Below are positions 27,105 to 36,726 of a stretch of DNA of 64,000 bases, piece by piece. Under the pieces are notes generated by a model that was not told the DNA's origin, did no database searches, and was given only the letters and a program-made list of their open reading frames with translations. Origin of the DNA: Flagellimonas lutimaris (GTDB lineage: Bacteria > Bacteroidota > Bacteroidia > Flavobacteriales > Flavobacteriaceae); assembly GCF_003581615.1 (NCBI RefSeq), contig NZ_QXFH01000072.1, positions 248,001 to 312,000 of the forward strand, written 5' to 3'. The number at the start of each line of letters is the position of its first letter. Position 1 is the stretch's first letter. A program made the position numbers and the translations under genes.

Positions 27105-27329
27105 TTATAGTTGACGTTCATCGTTCAAACTATTTGCTAAACGCCTTCGACTTTTATTTTCGATTCCAATACGTACTTGATGGATTAAAATATTCTTTTT
27201 GGAAATAGTGGATAACCTTTCTTCTTTTTTTTTGATATAATGATTCTCAGCTGCTTTTTCATCATTTATGTTCAGAAACATAAAACATAAAATGATTAGG
27301 TAAAAAGCTATCTTTAGCGTTGTTTTCAT
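27105..27329 (-). CDS. Small membrane-anchored protein
   Basis: Predicted protein of 74 residues from the ATG at 27329. Residues 5-20 (LKIAFYLIILCFMFLN) form a single hydrophobic segment or signal anchor, and the remainder is strongly basic and charged (KKKEERLSTISKKN, ENKSRRRLANSLNDERQL). I do not recognise a family. It lies 22 bases after the 55-residue lipoprotein gene and is followed by a terminator, so the two probably form a small operon inside the signalling block. Confidence 0.6.
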   Translation of the reverse strand: MKTTLKIAFYLIILCFMFLNINDEKAAENHYIKKKEERLSTISKKNILIHQVRIGIENKSRRRLANSLNDERQL

Positions 27330-27351
27330 TAATCCAAAGGAAAGTAGATTG

Positions 27352-27519
27352 TTATGAATCACGGTCATCAGGGTCTAAATCCTCCCCATCAGTAGCATTC
27401 TGATCTATTTGTAATTGTTGGAACATTGCTTCTGTTTCCTGTACATCGGTTTCGGTTTCACAAGAGTAGAATCCAACCGTTAATAGAGCCAGTGCCAAAA
27501 TGCTAAATACTTTTTTCAT
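27352..27519 (-). CDS. 55-residue lipoprotein
   Basis: Very small gene with ATG at 27519 and TAA at 27352-27354. The product begins MKKVFSILALALLTVGFYSC, a clear signal peptide with lipobox Cys20, and the mature 36 residues are acidic (ETETDVQETE, DGEDLDPDDRDS). The signal-like N-terminus and close spacing to the next small gene argue that it is real. No family is recognised. The neighbouring LytTR and TPR kinase genes suggest a role in envelope sensing, but that is inference. Confidence 0.75.
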   Translation of the reverse strand: MKKVFSILALALLTVGFYSCETETDVQETEAMFQQLQIDQNATDGEDLDPDDRDS

Positions 27520-27546
27520 AATGTTTGTTTTTAGGTATAAATATTA

Positions 27547-27556
27547 GGTATATACC
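27547..27556. promoter_or_regulatory. Palindrome upstream of the small lipoprotein gene
   Basis: GGTATATACC is a perfect 10-base palindrome 28 bases before the ATG at 27519; an AGGTATA copy also lies a few bases nearer the gene. It may be a regulator site, but short A/T-rich palindromes arise by chance. Confidence 0.3.
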
Positions 27557-27620
27557 CGCTAAAGTATGTGGCATTTTAGGTAGTAAAGGTATTTATAGCA
27601 AGGGAGTAGCATATGTGGGT

Positions 27621-27662
27621 AATCTGCTAGAATTTTACTACAATCTGCAAGAATTTTGCTAA
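27621..27662. repeat. Two-copy 21-base tandem repeat beside the LytTR gene
   Basis: Two consecutive 21-base copies, each AATCTGC-x-AGAATTTT-x-CTA-x, identical at 18 of 21 positions. The second copy overlaps the stop codon of the LytTR gene, and the pair lies about 100 bases upstream of the small lipoprotein start. A 21-base period equals two helical turns, the arrangement used by LytTR-domain proteins. Confidence 0.7.
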
Positions 27663-28393
27663 TTAAGGGCTTTTGTTGCTGTTTTGGAGAGGGTTTCCTT
27701 TAAGCTATCAATTTTGTCCTTATAGGTTTTGGAAAAGGGAAGTTCTTCCTCTTTTCCGCAGTTTAAACTGCAAATGGATTTACCATAATTGATGCGGGAG
27801 ACATAGATACTATTGAGTATATAGCTCTGATGTACGCGTATAAAATTCTTTGGAAGCTTTTTCTCAAAAGATTTTAAGGTTTTAAAAGCACTAATGACAC
27901 TGCCATCCTTCATGTAGAAATCCGTGGTGTTGTTGTCAGATTTTAGGTAAAGGATGTTCATGGTATCCAAATACCTATAATCTTTATATGATTTTAGGCA
28001 TATCGTGGAAAGAGTACCTTGCTTTGGATGTACTTTTCTTAGACGTAGTATGGTTTTTCGGATATCAAACTCGTTGTGAGGCAAAATCCAATAATCAAAA
28101 AATCCACTTTTGATGGCATTGTACGCGTATTTTTTTGATTTTGCATAACCTATTATAATAGGAAGAGTTTGCATGTATTGGTTCAGTTCCGTTACCATTT
28201 GGAAGTAATCCATACCATCTACACCAAGATTGATTAGTACAAGGTCGGGATTGTATTTTAAGATGGAATTAAGTCCGTTGGAAGCATTGGTATCTACCCC
28301 GGCACAAACCAAATCTTCGTATTCCTCCAAATAAAGCTGTAACTGAAGCTTTGAAGAGGCATCTGAGTCTATAATGTTGTAGGTGTATTCCAT
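27659..28393 (-). CDS. LytTR-type DNA-binding protein with degenerate receiver
   Basis: Protein of 244 residues from the ATG at 28393. The N-terminal half has the length and pattern of a CheY-like receiver, but Asn55 (LVLINLGVDGMDYF) stands where the phosphorylated Asp should be, and the KP motif reads LP (YWILPHN). The C-terminal half is a LytTR domain with FIRVHQSYILNSIYVSRINY and ICLKSYKDYRYLDTMNILYLKS. Phosphorylation-independent control is likely. It heads the minus-strand signalling block. Confidence 0.88.
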   Translation of the reverse strand: MEYTYNIIDSDASSKLQLQLYLEEYEDLVCAGVDTNASNGLNSILKYNPDLVLINLGVDGMDYFQMVTELNQYMQTLPIIIGYAKSKKYAYNAIKSGFFDYWILPHNEFDIRKTILRLRKVHPKQGTLSTICLKSYKDYRYLDTMNILYLKSDNNTTDFYMKDGSVISAFKTLKSFEKKLPKNFIRVHQSYILNSIYVSRINYGKSICSLNCGKEEELPFSKTYKDKIDSLKETLSKTATKALN

Positions 28394-28399
28394 GTGCAA

Positions 28400-28857
28400 A
28401 ATGCTGATTGCAAGTTACTAACGCATGCAAAAAACTCGTTGCAGTTTTCCCTTAAAAAAACTAGGGGTTTTATACTAATACGAGCTATTTTCCTACAGTT
28501 TTCCATAAAAAATCGTTAAAATGGAATTAACTGTAATGAGTCCCATCATTTTTCAGTCCAAAGGAATGTCATATTTCACCTTTAAAAATGGACTCTTTTT
28601 AGGGAGCTGAATTTTGGAAAATTTGGAATGTGGATTTGGTAAAGATTGCGCTTAGCTGGTTCAACAAATAGGTTTAGTTTATGTTTGGTTCACTACTATA
28701 TTACAATTTGTTGTATGGCCATCAAAATTTTGAATGAGGGTATTTCAAAATTTGGCCTATAAATTCGATGAAATACATTGGTTTGCTACTGAAAACAAGA
28801 TAAATAGTTGATTAAACCTCAATTTTCTATTATAATCAAAACCTTGATAAGGGTTGT
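28400..28857. other. Gene-free stretch of 458 bases
   Basis: AT-rich region between the LytTR gene start and the end of the thioesterase gene. I see no open frame with gene character, tRNA or classical terminator. An imperfect inverted repeat at 28717-28757 pairs GGCC plus AAATTTTGAA with TTTCAAAATTT plus GGCC. The part next to 28393 must hold the LytTR promoter, but no clear -33/-7 pair was found. Confidence 0.5.
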
Positions 28858-29247
28858 TTATAGAAAAAGGGCTTGTATTTCTGCGGGCACCCTTTTGGGA
28901 CGAAAGGTTGTAGCATCCAACAGGCACCACTCGGTAACAGATTTGACCAAAAGCTCATCGGTTTCTTTGTTTTTGATTTCTACCACCCGGGTAGAAATGG
29001 GTCCTTTATTACTTTTAATATAGGTGTTTATTAGAATGGTATTTCCCAATACAGCAGATTTGTGGTAGGTGATATTATGGTTCCGAACCACCCAAATCAT
29101 AGATTTTTTAATGTCTTCGGAGGTAACATGTGTCCAATGCTTTTTAGATATATCCTGAATCCATTCTACATATCTAATATTATTTACATGGTTTAGGTCA
29201 TCCAAATCATCGGGGGCAACATCAAAAACTTCCGAGTAGGTTTTCAT
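28858..29247 (-). CDS. Acyl-CoA thioesterase, hotdog fold
   Basis: Single-domain 4-hydroxybenzoyl-CoA-thioesterase-like protein of 129 residues. The active-site region DLDDLNHVNNIRYVEWIQD and the strand RNHNITYHKSAVLGNTI are family features. It is a cytoplasmic acyl-CoA hydrolase; chain-length preference cannot be seen. Its ATG overlaps the stop of the upstream cyclotransferase gene as TAATG, so the two are translationally coupled. Confidence 0.88.
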   Translation of the reverse strand: MKTYSEVFDVAPDDLDDLNHVNNIRYVEWIQDISKKHWTHVTSEDIKKSMIWVVRNHNITYHKSAVLGNTILINTYIKSNKGPISTRVVEIKNKETDELLVKSVTEWCLLDATTFRPKRVPAEIQALFL

Positions 29248-30311
29248 TAGTCCTTTTTTAGGATTTTCACTTCAAAGAGTTTGTCCCAGTTTTTACCGGT
29301 GACAAAAAAGGTTTCTCTTTCTGGATGATAGGCTACTCCATTAAGCACAGAATTGCTCTCGTCCCATTCAGTACCTTTTTTTATTTTGCTTTTTAATCCC
29401 CCAAAGTTGATGACCCCCTCAATTGCCCCCGAAGTTGCATCAATGATCATCATACTTTCTTTTTGGTATACGTTGGCATAGATTTTTCCCCTCACATATT
29501 CCAATTCATTCGCATTATTAAAGATGGATTTGTTCGTGGCGATTTCAATATGACCTTGCTCTTCCAAAGTCTCTGGATTTAGGAACCATATTTTTTCGGT
29601 ACCATCACTCTTGAATATTTTTTCACCGTCATTGCAGAGCCCCCAGCCTTCTCGGCTTTCACCATAGGTAAAGTTTTTGATTTTTTCCAAATTGGAAATA
29701 TTATAAACATAGCCCATATCGCTTTGCCAGGTAAGCTGATAGAGTTTATCGTTCATAATAGTGATGCCTTCACCGAACACAGAATCGTCCATGGCAATTT
29801 GTTGAAGGACTTCACCGGTCTCAAAATTCACCTTTCGTACCGTTGAAGCGCCCCGCTTTCCGGTGCTCTCATAAAGTATCCCACCGTGGAACTCCAATCC
29901 TTGTGTGTAAGAACCCGTATCGTGCGGATAACTGTTAATAATCTCGTAGGTGTACACTTCTGGCGCAGAAGCAGCCAAAACACGTACTTTTTTCTCAATT
30001 TCCACAGCTTGGTCTTCAATATTGAACTTGGCCACCAAGGTTTTGTTTCCCAACGTGGGCACATCCATGGTAATTTTTCCATTTTCCACGGGCAATTCCT
30101 TTCCATCCAAATAATAATGAAGGTCCGAAATTTCAATGTCTTTTTTGTTTTTCAGTGCTACACCTACTTGTTGGTTTTGTTGTATGGCTTTGTTTTCCAA
30201 TTGAATGGAAAAATGCTTGGCTGGGTCGGCACTTCCCCCGCAGCCCAAAAAGAAGAGCAATGCCCCGGTTATAGAAAAAAGTTTGCCCATTGTTCTTATT
30301 GCTTGTATCAT
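29247..30311 (-). CDS. Glutaminyl-peptide cyclotransferase, beta-propeller type, lipoprotein
   Basis: Enzyme of 354 residues that forms N-terminal pyroglutamate on secreted proteins. The N-terminus is a lipoprotein signal ending GALLFFLGCGG; an alternative ATG at 30290 would begin just before it. About 100 residues precede the catalytic propeller, which starts at YEIINSYPHDTGSYTQGLEF and includes VFGEGITIMNDKLYQLTW and EWDESNSVLNGVAYHPE, as in the plant-type enzyme. Pyroglutamate caps are common on type IX secreted proteins of Bacteroidota, which fits the location. Confidence 0.85.
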   Translation of the reverse strand: MIQAIRTMGKLFSITGALLFFLGCGGSADPAKHFSIQLENKAIQQNQQVGVALKNKKDIEISDLHYYLDGKELPVENGKITMDVPTLGNKTLVAKFNIEDQAVEIEKKVRVLAASAPEVYTYEIINSYPHDTGSYTQGLEFHGGILYESTGKRGASTVRKVNFETGEVLQQIAMDDSVFGEGITIMNDKLYQLTWQSDMGYVYNISNLEKIKNFTYGESREGWGLCNDGEKIFKSDGTEKIWFLNPETLEEQGHIEIATNKSIFNNANELEYVRGKIYANVYQKESMMIIDATSGAIEGVINFGGLKSKIKKGTEWDESNSVLNGVAYHPERETFFVTGKNWDKLFEVKILKKD

Positions 30312-30354
30312 AAATTGTTAATCCTAAAACACCGAAATTAAGAATGAATTGGGA

Positions 30355-30384
30355 TTGCCACAAATTTAAAAGGTCGTATATTTG
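30355..30384 (+). promoter_or_regulatory. Bacteroidota consensus promoter of the SRP RNA gene
   Basis: TTG at 30355-30357 and TATATTTG at 30377-30384 are separated by exactly 19 bases, a textbook -33/-7 pair. Transcription should begin near 30390, where the SRP RNA stem starts. Confidence 0.85.
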
Positions 30385-30389
30385 CAGTC

Positions 30390-30490
30390 GGCAAGTCCTA
30401 CACGACCAGCTCCTGCAGAATCCCCCAGGGCGGGAACGCAGCAAGGGTATGTGGTCGTAGCGGTGCGATGTAGGTAGCTTGCCTTTTTTT
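30390..30490 (+). ncRNA. ffs: Signal recognition particle RNA, small bacterial type
   Basis: 4.5S-type RNA of about 95 bases. The closing stem pairs GGCAAG with CTTGCC, next to CCTACA with TGTAGG, and the conserved SRP54-binding loop region reads GGGCGGGAACGCAGCAAGGG. A run of seven T follows the stem, giving an intrinsic terminator. It partners Ffh in targeting membrane proteins. The SDR gene starts 22 bases after the T run. Confidence 0.95.
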
Positions 30491-30511
30491 GTACCCAAAA
30501 ATCAGATGATC

Positions 30512-31321
30512 ATGGATAAAAAAATTGTACTGATCACAGGTGGTTCTTCAGGTATTGGTAAATCCATCGGAACGTATTTGACCACAAAAGGATTTACCGT
30601 CTACGGTACTACAAGAAACCCAAAAAACTATCTCGATTTCGACAACTTTGAACTTGTTCAATTGGATGTAAAGGATGTAGAAAGTATTCAGAATGCTGTA
30701 TCTCAAGTAATTGCCCAAGAGGGAAGATTGGATGTGTTGATCAACAACGCTGGAGTTGGAATTACCGGCCCGATTGAGGAAACACCACACGAAGAAATCC
30801 TCCATGTGTTCGATACCAATTTCCATGGCCCCATACATGTAATGAAGGCGGTTTTGCCCCAAATGCGGAAGCAGGGCGGGGGAGCCATAATCAATGTTAC
30901 GTCCATTGCAGGGTATATGGGATTGCCATACCGCGGTTTTTATTCGGCCACTAAAGGTGCTTTGGGGCTCATTACCGAGGCCTTGCGTATGGAAACCAAG
31001 GATTTTGGCATTACCATAACCAATGTAGCCCCGGGAGATTTTGCCACCAACATAGCTTCGGGAAGGTATCATTCGCCTGTAATAGAAGGTTCTGCGTACA
31101 AAGAAAAGTATGCTCAGACCTTAAGAGCCATTAATGATGATGTGGATAGTGGGGGTGATCCTATTCAAGTTGCGGAGGCCGTTCATAAAATCATCAACCA
31201 GAAAAAACCAAAAGTGCATAACCCAGTGGGAGCATTTTTACAAAAGTTTTCCCTTAGGTTAAAGAAGGTTTTACCCGACAAAGTCTACGAAAAATTACTC
31301 CTCAACCATTATAAGTTGTAA
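30512..31321 (+). CDS. Short-chain dehydrogenase/reductase
   Basis: Classical SDR of 269 residues. The cofactor motif is [10 protein letters not shown], followed by NNAG ([14 protein letters not shown]) and the catalytic Ser and YxxxK in [24 protein letters not shown] Lys-rich C-terminal tail follows. I chose ATG 30512; ATG 30506 would add two residues and a TTG at 30479 would run into the SRP RNA. The substrate is unknown. Confidence 0.9.
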   Translation: MDKKIVLITGGSSGIGKSIGTYLTTKGFTVYGTTRNPKNYLDFDNFELVQLDVKDVESIQNAVSQVIAQEGRLDVLINNAGVGITGPIEETPHEEILHVFDTNFHGPIHVMKAVLPQMRKQGGGAIINVTSIAGYMGLPYRGFYSATKGALGLITEALRMETKDFGITITNVAPGDFATNIASGRYHSPVIEGSAYKEKYAQTLRAINDDVDSGGDPIQVAEAVHKIINQKKPKVHNPVGAFLQKFSLRLKKVLPDKVYEKLLLNHYKL

Positions 31322-31359
31322 TTTTACACTTCTTACGAACCAATTATAAATACTTAGAA

Positions 31360-32016
31360 ATGAAGTTTTTTATTGATACTGCCAATCTTGACCAAATTAA
31401 GGAAGCCCAAGAATTGGGAGTGTTGGATGGTGTGACCACCAACCCTTCACTAATGGCTAAAGAAGGCATTACCGGAAAGGATAATATCTTAAAACACTAT
31501 GTGGACATCTGTAACATTGTTGATGGAGATGTGTCTGCAGAAGTTGTAGCTACTGATTTTGCAGGAATGGTTAAAGAAGGTGAGGAGTTGGCCGAACTGC
31601 ATGATCAAATCGTAGTTAAAGTCCCTATGATTAAGGATGGTGTAAAAGCATTGAAATATTTCTCGGATAAGGGTATCCGTACCAACTGTACTTTGGTGTT
31701 CTCGCCTGGGCAGGCACTTTTGGCAGCAAAGGCTGGTGCTACCTATGTTTCCCCTTTCTTGGGAAGATTGGACGATATTTCCACTGATGGTCTTAACCTT
31801 ATCGCGGAAATCCGTTTGATTTATGACAACTACGGATTTGAAACAGAAATATTGGCTGCATCCATTCGCCACACCATGCACGTAATTGATTGTGCCAAGC
31901 TTGGTGCCGATGTGATGACAGGTCCTTTGTCTTCCATTGATGGACTTTTGAAACACCCATTAACGGACATTGGTCTTGCTAAATTCTTGGAGGATTATAA
32001 AAAAGGAAATTCTTAA
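31360..32016 (+). CDS. Transaldolase / fructose-6-phosphate aldolase, TalC type
   Basis: Class I aldolase barrel of 218 residues, the short decameric TalC/FSA type. [30 protein letters not shown], the Schiff-base Lys in [11 protein letters not shown], and [17 protein letters not shown] are diagnostic. It either transfers dihydroxyacetone in the pentose-phosphate pathway or cleaves fructose-6-phosphate; sequence alone does not decide. A terminator follows. Confidence 0.93.
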   Translation: MKFFIDTANLDQIKEAQELGVLDGVTTNPSLMAKEGITGKDNILKHYVDICNIVDGDVSAEVVATDFAGMVKEGEELAELHDQIVVKVPMIKDGVKALKYFSDKGIRTNCTLVFSPGQALLAAKAGATYVSPFLGRLDDISTDGLNLIAEIRLIYDNYGFETEILAASIRHTMHVIDCAKLGADVMTGPLSSIDGLLKHPLTDIGLAKFLEDYKKGNS

Positions 32017-32040
32017 AGAGAAAGAATAGATATAATTATA

Positions 32041-32073
32041 AAAAGGCCCTGAATGAAAATTCGGGGCTTTTTA
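32041..32073. terminator. Bidirectional terminator between aldolase and thioredoxin-fold lipoprotein
   Basis: AAAAGGCCCTGAAT pairs with ATTCGGGGCTTTTT around GAAA; A- and T-tracts on the two sides serve both convergent genes. Confidence 0.85.
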
Positions 32074-32074
32074 T

Positions 32075-33481
32075 TTATAAGGATGTGTAAAGATTGGCAA
32101 AACCATCAACTACGATGGTGTCTTTTGCGATAACACACTTGTTGAGCCCATCAATGATCATGGCCATTTGTAGCTCTTTAAAGTTTTCTCCGAAAAACTG
32201 CTTGTTCTTGTCCAATTTGTACTCATTCATTAGTTGCTTCCATTGCGTAAAATTGGTCCTCAAATTGATACCTACAAAGTTGTAGTGTGGATATCTTTCT
32301 TCTAGTGAGGTAATGTGTTTGTTAACGTTGATAAAATGTCTCTTTTGATCAGCAGTCCAAAAATAAAACACGGTATTTTTTTTGTTATTGGCAAGTTCTT
32401 TTAAAGAAACCTCTTCATCAGCAAAATTCTTTACTGCAATATTAGGAACTGTGGTATTTGGCTGTAGGTTTTTTATGCCGCTATATAAAAGGTCGATCTC
32501 CTCTTGGTGCTCCTTGCTAGTGGATAGTGATTTAAACTTATCAATAAAAACAGAAGCCTCTTCACTTGGGTTATGTTCCCTTAGTAAATAATCCATGGCT
32601 ACGTTTCTAAAAAGTATGTCCCTAAGCTCTGTTTGTTTCACTATACTGTCCACAAGAGCGAGTTTATGCTTGTTAAAATGCAATCGGTCAGTTACCGGTT
32701 TCTTATCGTTGGAGCAATTTTCCAAACAGGTCATATAAGACATGTTCCCAAAGTGCCACTTCATGAAATCGAAGTATGGCCTAAAATAAGTTAGATCTTT
32801 ATTGTCAAGGTCTATGTTTTTACGATAACCATAAAAATCCTCTCCAAGTTTATGAATGGTTTCTTCGCCTGTTTGCTTCTTGTGATAAAACGGATATTTT
32901 TCTTTATTGATGTATGTGTTGTAATCTATAGAAGCTTCCGCCATGGCCAATGCCCTAGGTGAAAAGACATTGTCCATTGCCAGTTCTTCAAGGTTTTCAA
33001 CTTTTAGAGCGTGTAAAGAGTCTATTTTCTTTCCAAAATCTTCAGGAGGAAGTTCGTAATAGTCATCAATAATGGCCTCTTCTTTTTCATTCGCCAAGAA
33101 AACCTCCATTAAAAAATTATTGATTTCACTTCCTTTTCCCGAATAAACCAAAGATTCATCAAATTCAACTGTATTCAGGCGCACCAATAGGCTATCACCT
33201 TGGCTCAAGTATACATATTGAAGTTCAGGAGTGTGATCAAAGTGATAAAGACCATCTTGAATATCATCAAGTTGAAAAGAAAAACGGTTTTTATCGTTAA
33301 GTTGTACAGAGTCAACATAAGAATCATTGTGGTAAAGCACCACATAATCGCTAGTCGGATTTACAATTTCACCACCAAAAAAAACTGAAGAACCGTTTTC
33401 TGAAGAATCAGAGCACGATACAAGAGTTGACAATAAGGTGAGGCCGAGTAAAAATCTTACCATATAAAGGGAACGATTCAT
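32075..33481 (-). CDS. Lipoprotein with thioredoxin-like C-terminal domain lacking CxxC
   Basis: Predicted lipoprotein of 468 residues, signal ending LLSTLVSC; an alternative ATG at 33463 also precedes the signal. The middle is helical and of unknown type. About residues 335-460 have the TlpA/AhpC-like pattern VPNIAVKNFADEEVSLKELA, then VFYFWTADQKRHF where a TlpA protein has WxxWCxxC. Thus both redox cysteines are absent and thiol exchange is unlikely; a binding role is possible. Convergent with the aldolase gene. Confidence 0.78.
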   Translation of the reverse strand: MNRSLYMVRFLLGLTLLSTLVSCSDSSENGSSVFFGGEIVNPTSDYVVLYHNDSYVDSVQLNDKNRFSFQLDDIQDGLYHFDHTPELQYVYLSQGDSLLVRLNTVEFDESLVYSGKGSEINNFLMEVFLANEKEEAIIDDYYELPPEDFGKKIDSLHALKVENLEELAMDNVFSPRALAMAEASIDYNTYINKEKYPFYHKKQTGEETIHKLGEDFYGYRKNIDLDNKDLTYFRPYFDFMKWHFGNMSYMTCLENCSNDKKPVTDRLHFNKHKLALVDSIVKQTELRDILFRNVAMDYLLREHNPSEEASVFIDKFKSLSTSKEHQEEIDLLYSGIKNLQPNTTVPNIAVKNFADEEVSLKELANNKKNTVFYFWTADQKRHFINVNKHITSLEERYPHYNFVGINLRTNFTQWKQLMNEYKLDKNKQFFGENFKELQMAMIIDGLNKCVIAKDTIVVDGFANLYTSL

Positions 33482-33605
33482 TTGTCTACCAAAAATAAGC
33501 AACCCCTAAAGCTAAACTTGTTAAGGTGTAGTTAAATGTTGTTAAACGGTGTTTTTACATCGTTTAAATATGAGCTATTAAATTAGAATTACGAATCGTA
33601 TTTAG

Positions 33606-35980
<2,375 letters not shown>

Positions 35981-36192
35981 GCTATTTTTTAGTAATCTTC
36001 TCAAATTTAAGGATTTGAATTTTCGATACTGACATTTGTCATAAAAACACAATGTTAAGTTTGTGTTAAATAGATTCTCATGATGTAAAAAACGAGAGCG
36101 TGTCAGCAAAAAAGATGTATCTTATCGACGTTTTTGGTAGTTAATCGTGTAATCAAAATAAAAAAGAACAAGCCTAAAACTTGCCTAGCCTC

Positions 36193-36726
36193 ATGAACAC
36201 CCCCGCAACCAAATTTTTACTAGGCCTTTGTATGGCTTTTTCCATTTGTTCTACTGCCCAAAATACTTCCGATAATTCATTGTCATATCCGGTCGATAAA
36301 TTGGACAACCATCAAATTTTATTAAGTGCGGTAAATGCAACTGAATTGGGTGCTTTGCTTGAAAAATCTGGGCCTTTTACCATTTTTGCCCCCTCTGATG
36401 CTGCTTTTGCCAAGTTTTCGAACAATAAAATAAATGAGTTGATCAATGCCAAGGACAAGAGTGCCCTAAAATCCTTATTGTCCTATCATATTGTGGCGGG
36501 CCAATTAACAGCCTCCAGAATATTGCGAGCGATGTCCAGAGGTAATGGAACGGCGAGTTTTACAACCGTTCAAGGGAAGAAATTACAAGCTCACTTAGAT
36601 GGTTACGATATCGTACTTACCGACCCTGTAGGTAATACAGCAAGAATCACAACTGCAGACCTTAACTTGGAAAATAATGGTGTGGTTCACGAAATAGACA
36701 GTGTTATTTTACCTGCCCAAATGTAA
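36193..36726 (+). CDS. Fasciclin domain protein, secreted
   Basis: Protein of 177 residues with a signal peptide ending FSICSTAQ and a single FAS1 domain. The family motifs are GPFTIFAPSDAAFAKF and, near the C-terminus, NGVVHEIDSVILP. FAS1 domains usually act in adhesion or matrix binding. The ATG at 36193 is used; an upstream TTG in frame is less likely. Its stop directly abuts that of pheT on the other strand. Confidence 0.9.
   Translation: MNTPATKFLLGLCMAFSICSTAQNTSDNSLSYPVDKLDNHQILLSAVNATELGALLEKSGPFTIFAPSDAAFAKFSNNKINELINAKDKSALKSLLSYHIVAGQLTASRILRAMSRGNGTASFTTVQGKKLQAHLDGYDIVLTDPVGNTARITTADLNLENNGVVHEIDSVILPAQM

Noticed and set aside
28717..28757. Inverted repeat as a transcription terminator
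   Set aside because: Arms are AT-rich with a mismatch bulge, and no T-tract follows on either strand.
36030..36041. TGACA-TT-TGTCA dyad upstream of the unknown membrane protein gene as another copy of the dnaK/clpB module
   Set aside because: The spacer is one base shorter and there is no TGG-N8-TTGAC at the right distance on either strand.
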